A stretch of 5,492 nucleotides of DNA. Origin: Barnesiella sp. (GTDB taxonomy: Bacteria; Bacteroidota; Bacteroidia; Bacteroidales; Muribaculaceae). Shown piece after piece: positions 4,668 to 5,492 of the stretch (positions are counted from its first letter, which is position 1; each line of letters begins with the position of its first letter). The notes under the pieces are model-generated. The model saw nothing but the letters and a program-made list of their open reading frames with translations, had not been told where the DNA came from and ran no database searches. Position numbers and translations under genes: made by a program. The DNA lies in the NCBI GenBank assembly GCA_014801065.1, contig JAAVEX010000014.1:1-5492 (forward strand), read 5' to 3'.

Positions 4668-5188
4668 TTGCCGATGTGTACTTTTTCCCAGAGCAGCTTG
4701 GACGTGTCGACCGGGCGGCGCTCCTCGTCCTTGTGTCCGAAGGTCATTATACATTCAATGGAAATGGTGTCGGGGATTCCGAGGAGTTCCTGAACCAGTT
4801 CTTCAGAGGGAACGCCGTCGGCAGTGAAACGACCGCGCACCTGCACCCAACACGATCCCAATCCGAGATCTTCGGCCTGCAGCTGCATGAATTGGGCAGC
4901 GATCGAAGCATCTTCGATCCAGGCTTCGGAACGGGAAGAGTCGGCGGCCACAACAATGGCGAGCACGCAGTTTTTCAGCGACACCTGTCCGGCCGGTTTA
5001 CATTCGGCAAGCCGCAGGAGCATATCTTTATTGTCGACGGCAATGAAATGCCAGCAACGAGAATTTTTTGAAGTCGGGGCCAGCAAGGCCGCTTCGAGAA
5101 TAAGCCGCACGTCGTCGGGCGAAACCGGCTCACCGGTGTAACGGCGGATGCTGTGACGGCGCACAAGAAGGTCGTGAATATTTTCCAT
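4646..5188 (-). CDS. Nitroreductase family FMN-dependent oxidoreductase
   Basis: This 180-residue flavoenzyme uses FMN and NAD(P)H to reduce nitro-compounds, quinones or similar electron acceptors; the physiological substrate is not evident. The FMN-phosphate segment is RRHSIRRYTG (10-19). It is followed by LLAPTSKNSRCW (35-46), DASIAAQFMQLQAEDLGLGSCW (93-114) and the C-terminal FGHKDEERRP (150-159), all typical of small single-domain nitroreductases. The ATG at 5188 is preferred over a TTG ten codons earlier (5218), because the TTG overlaps the predicted -7 box and would start before the transcript. It is the first gene of the four-gene leftward operon and overlaps the DUF2520 gene by 22 nt. 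The length is normal and no key segment is missing. Confidence 0.9.
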   Translation of the reverse strand: MENIHDLLVRRHSIRRYTGEPVSPDDVRLILEAALLAPTSKNSRCWHFIAVDNKDMLLRLAECKPAGQVSLKNCVLAIVVAADSSRSEAWIEDASIAAQFMQLQAEDLGLGSCWVQVRGRFTADGVPSEELVQELLGIPDTISIECIMTFGHKDEERRPVDTSKLLWEKVHIGKWNPAQE

Positions 5189-5215
5189 CGGTTGTGGGTT
5201 TGAAATTTTGGTTTT

Positions 5216-5223
5216 CAAAATTA
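5216..5223 (-). promoter_or_regulatory. Candidate -7 box for the nitroreductase-maf operon
   Basis: The minus strand reads TAATTTTG, an exact TAnnTTTG match. A start site near 5209 leaves about 20 nt of leader before the ATG at 5188, which supports that start over the upstream TTG. No TTTG is seen at the -33 distance. Confidence 0.55.
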
Positions 5224-5246
5224 CGAATATTTCTCGAACTAATTCT

Positions 5247-5254
5247 TATTTTTG
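5247..5254 (+). promoter_or_regulatory. Candidate -7 box for the GH95 gene
   Basis: TATTTTTG followed by CAG is identical to the box upstream of the GNAT gene. A start site near 5261 falls on or just before the ATG at 5263, so the ATG at 5287, with about 25 nt of leader, is the more likely start. A -33 TTTG at standard spacing is not seen. Confidence 0.55.
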
Positions 5255-5286
5255 CAGGAGTTATGAAGAATAAACCTGATCGTATC

Positions 5287-5492
5287 ATGAAAAGAAGATA
5301 TCTGCTTTCGATTATATGTATGTTGGTGTCAATGGTTTCGGTGTCGGCTGCAAAACCGATGCCGGCAAATAAAGTATGGTTTTCCGAGCCAACCTCGTCG
5401 AGCGGAGGCGAGGCCTGGCGTAAGAATGATTTCAGTGGCACCTCCGACAATCCGGATCCAGAATGGGAATCGCGCTCACTGCCGATCGGCAA
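5287..5492 (+). CDS. Secreted GH95-family alpha-L-fucosidase, N-terminal fragment (continues past right edge)
   Basis: The fragment has 68 complete codons. Residues 1-22 form a signal peptide: basic start MKRR, hydrophobic core, and likely signal peptidase I cleavage near VSA-AKP. Cys11 is not in a lipobox, so a periplasmic or exported soluble enzyme is expected. The mature part begins KVWFSEPT and reaches NPDPEWESRSLPIGN, the conserved opening of Bacteroidales GH95 enzymes, where the trp/glu-rich segment and LPIGNG precede the N-terminal beta-sandwich. GH95 enzymes release alpha-1,2-linked fucose (some act on galactose) from mucin or plant glycans. The catalytic (alpha/alpha)6 domain lies outside the window, so activity cannot be checked here. 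ATG 5287 is chosen over in-frame ATG 5263 because of the promoter position and the standard signal-peptide start. The gene diverges from the nitroreductase operon. Confidence 0.8.
   Translation, partial: MKRRYLLSIICMLVSMVSVSAAKPMPANKVWFSEPTSSSGGEAWRKNDFSGTSDNPDPEWESRSLPIG

Noticed and set aside
4640..5071. Rightward 143-codon open frame antisense to the nitroreductase
   Set aside because: It is a shadow frame opposite a gene with clear FMN-binding motifs; it has no domain, promoter or start-site support of its own.
5189..5218. TTG at 5218 as the nitroreductase start
   Set aside because: It overlaps the predicted -7 box, and family members begin close to the RRHSIRRY motif, which fits the ATG at 5188.
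5130..5492. Leftward open frame of about 120 codons covering the right end
   Set aside because: It lies antisense to a clear signal peptide and GH95 N-terminus, overlaps the nitroreductase and its promoter, and shows no recognisable domain.

Overview
The window looks like chromosomal DNA from a gut-type Bacteroidales bacterium, most likely near Muribaculaceae (inference). Three signs point there: several start regions carry exact matches to the Bacteroidota -7 box TAnnTTTG; strong Shine-Dalgarno sequences are mostly absent; and the right end opens a secreted GH95-type fucosidase whose N-terminus resembles those of glycan-degrading gut Bacteroidales. No tRNA, rRNA, CRISPR array, integrase or recognisable IS transposase is visible.

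Layout. Positions 1-349 hold no confident gene. They contain a weak leftward reading frame that runs off the left edge, a perfect 8-bp hairpin, a T8G9 homopolymer junction, and a 79-bp inverted pair of palindromic repeats that resembles a REPIN (a REP doublet). Positions 350-1653 are a leftward, translationally coupled pair: an HD-domain phosphohydrolase followed by a HAD phosphatase. Positions 1654-1893 are a divergent intergenic region. Here two -7 boxes lie 11 bp apart, and a 14-bp perfect inverted repeat links the far leader to the first codons of the HD gene. Positions 1894-2751 encode a rightward tandem-GNAT acetyltransferase that ends only 14 bp from the oppositely oriented Maf gene.

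Positions 2766-5188 are a tightly packed leftward operon with overlapping reading frames: nitroreductase, then a Rossmann/DUF2520 protein, then a KdsC-type KDO-8-phosphate phosphatase, then a Maf nucleotide pyrophosphatase. KdsC supplies KDO for lipid A/LPS core. Maf cleaves non-canonical or surplus nucleoside triphosphates. The DUF2520 protein has no known reaction. The nitroreductase is a general FMN enzyme. A compact divergent promoter region (5189-5286) separates this operon from the secreted GH95 gene, which continues beyond the window.

Most of the window is ordinary Bacteroidales housekeeping content. The unexplained signals are the REPIN-like doublet at the left end and the long-range inverted repeat over the HD gene's leader and start codon.
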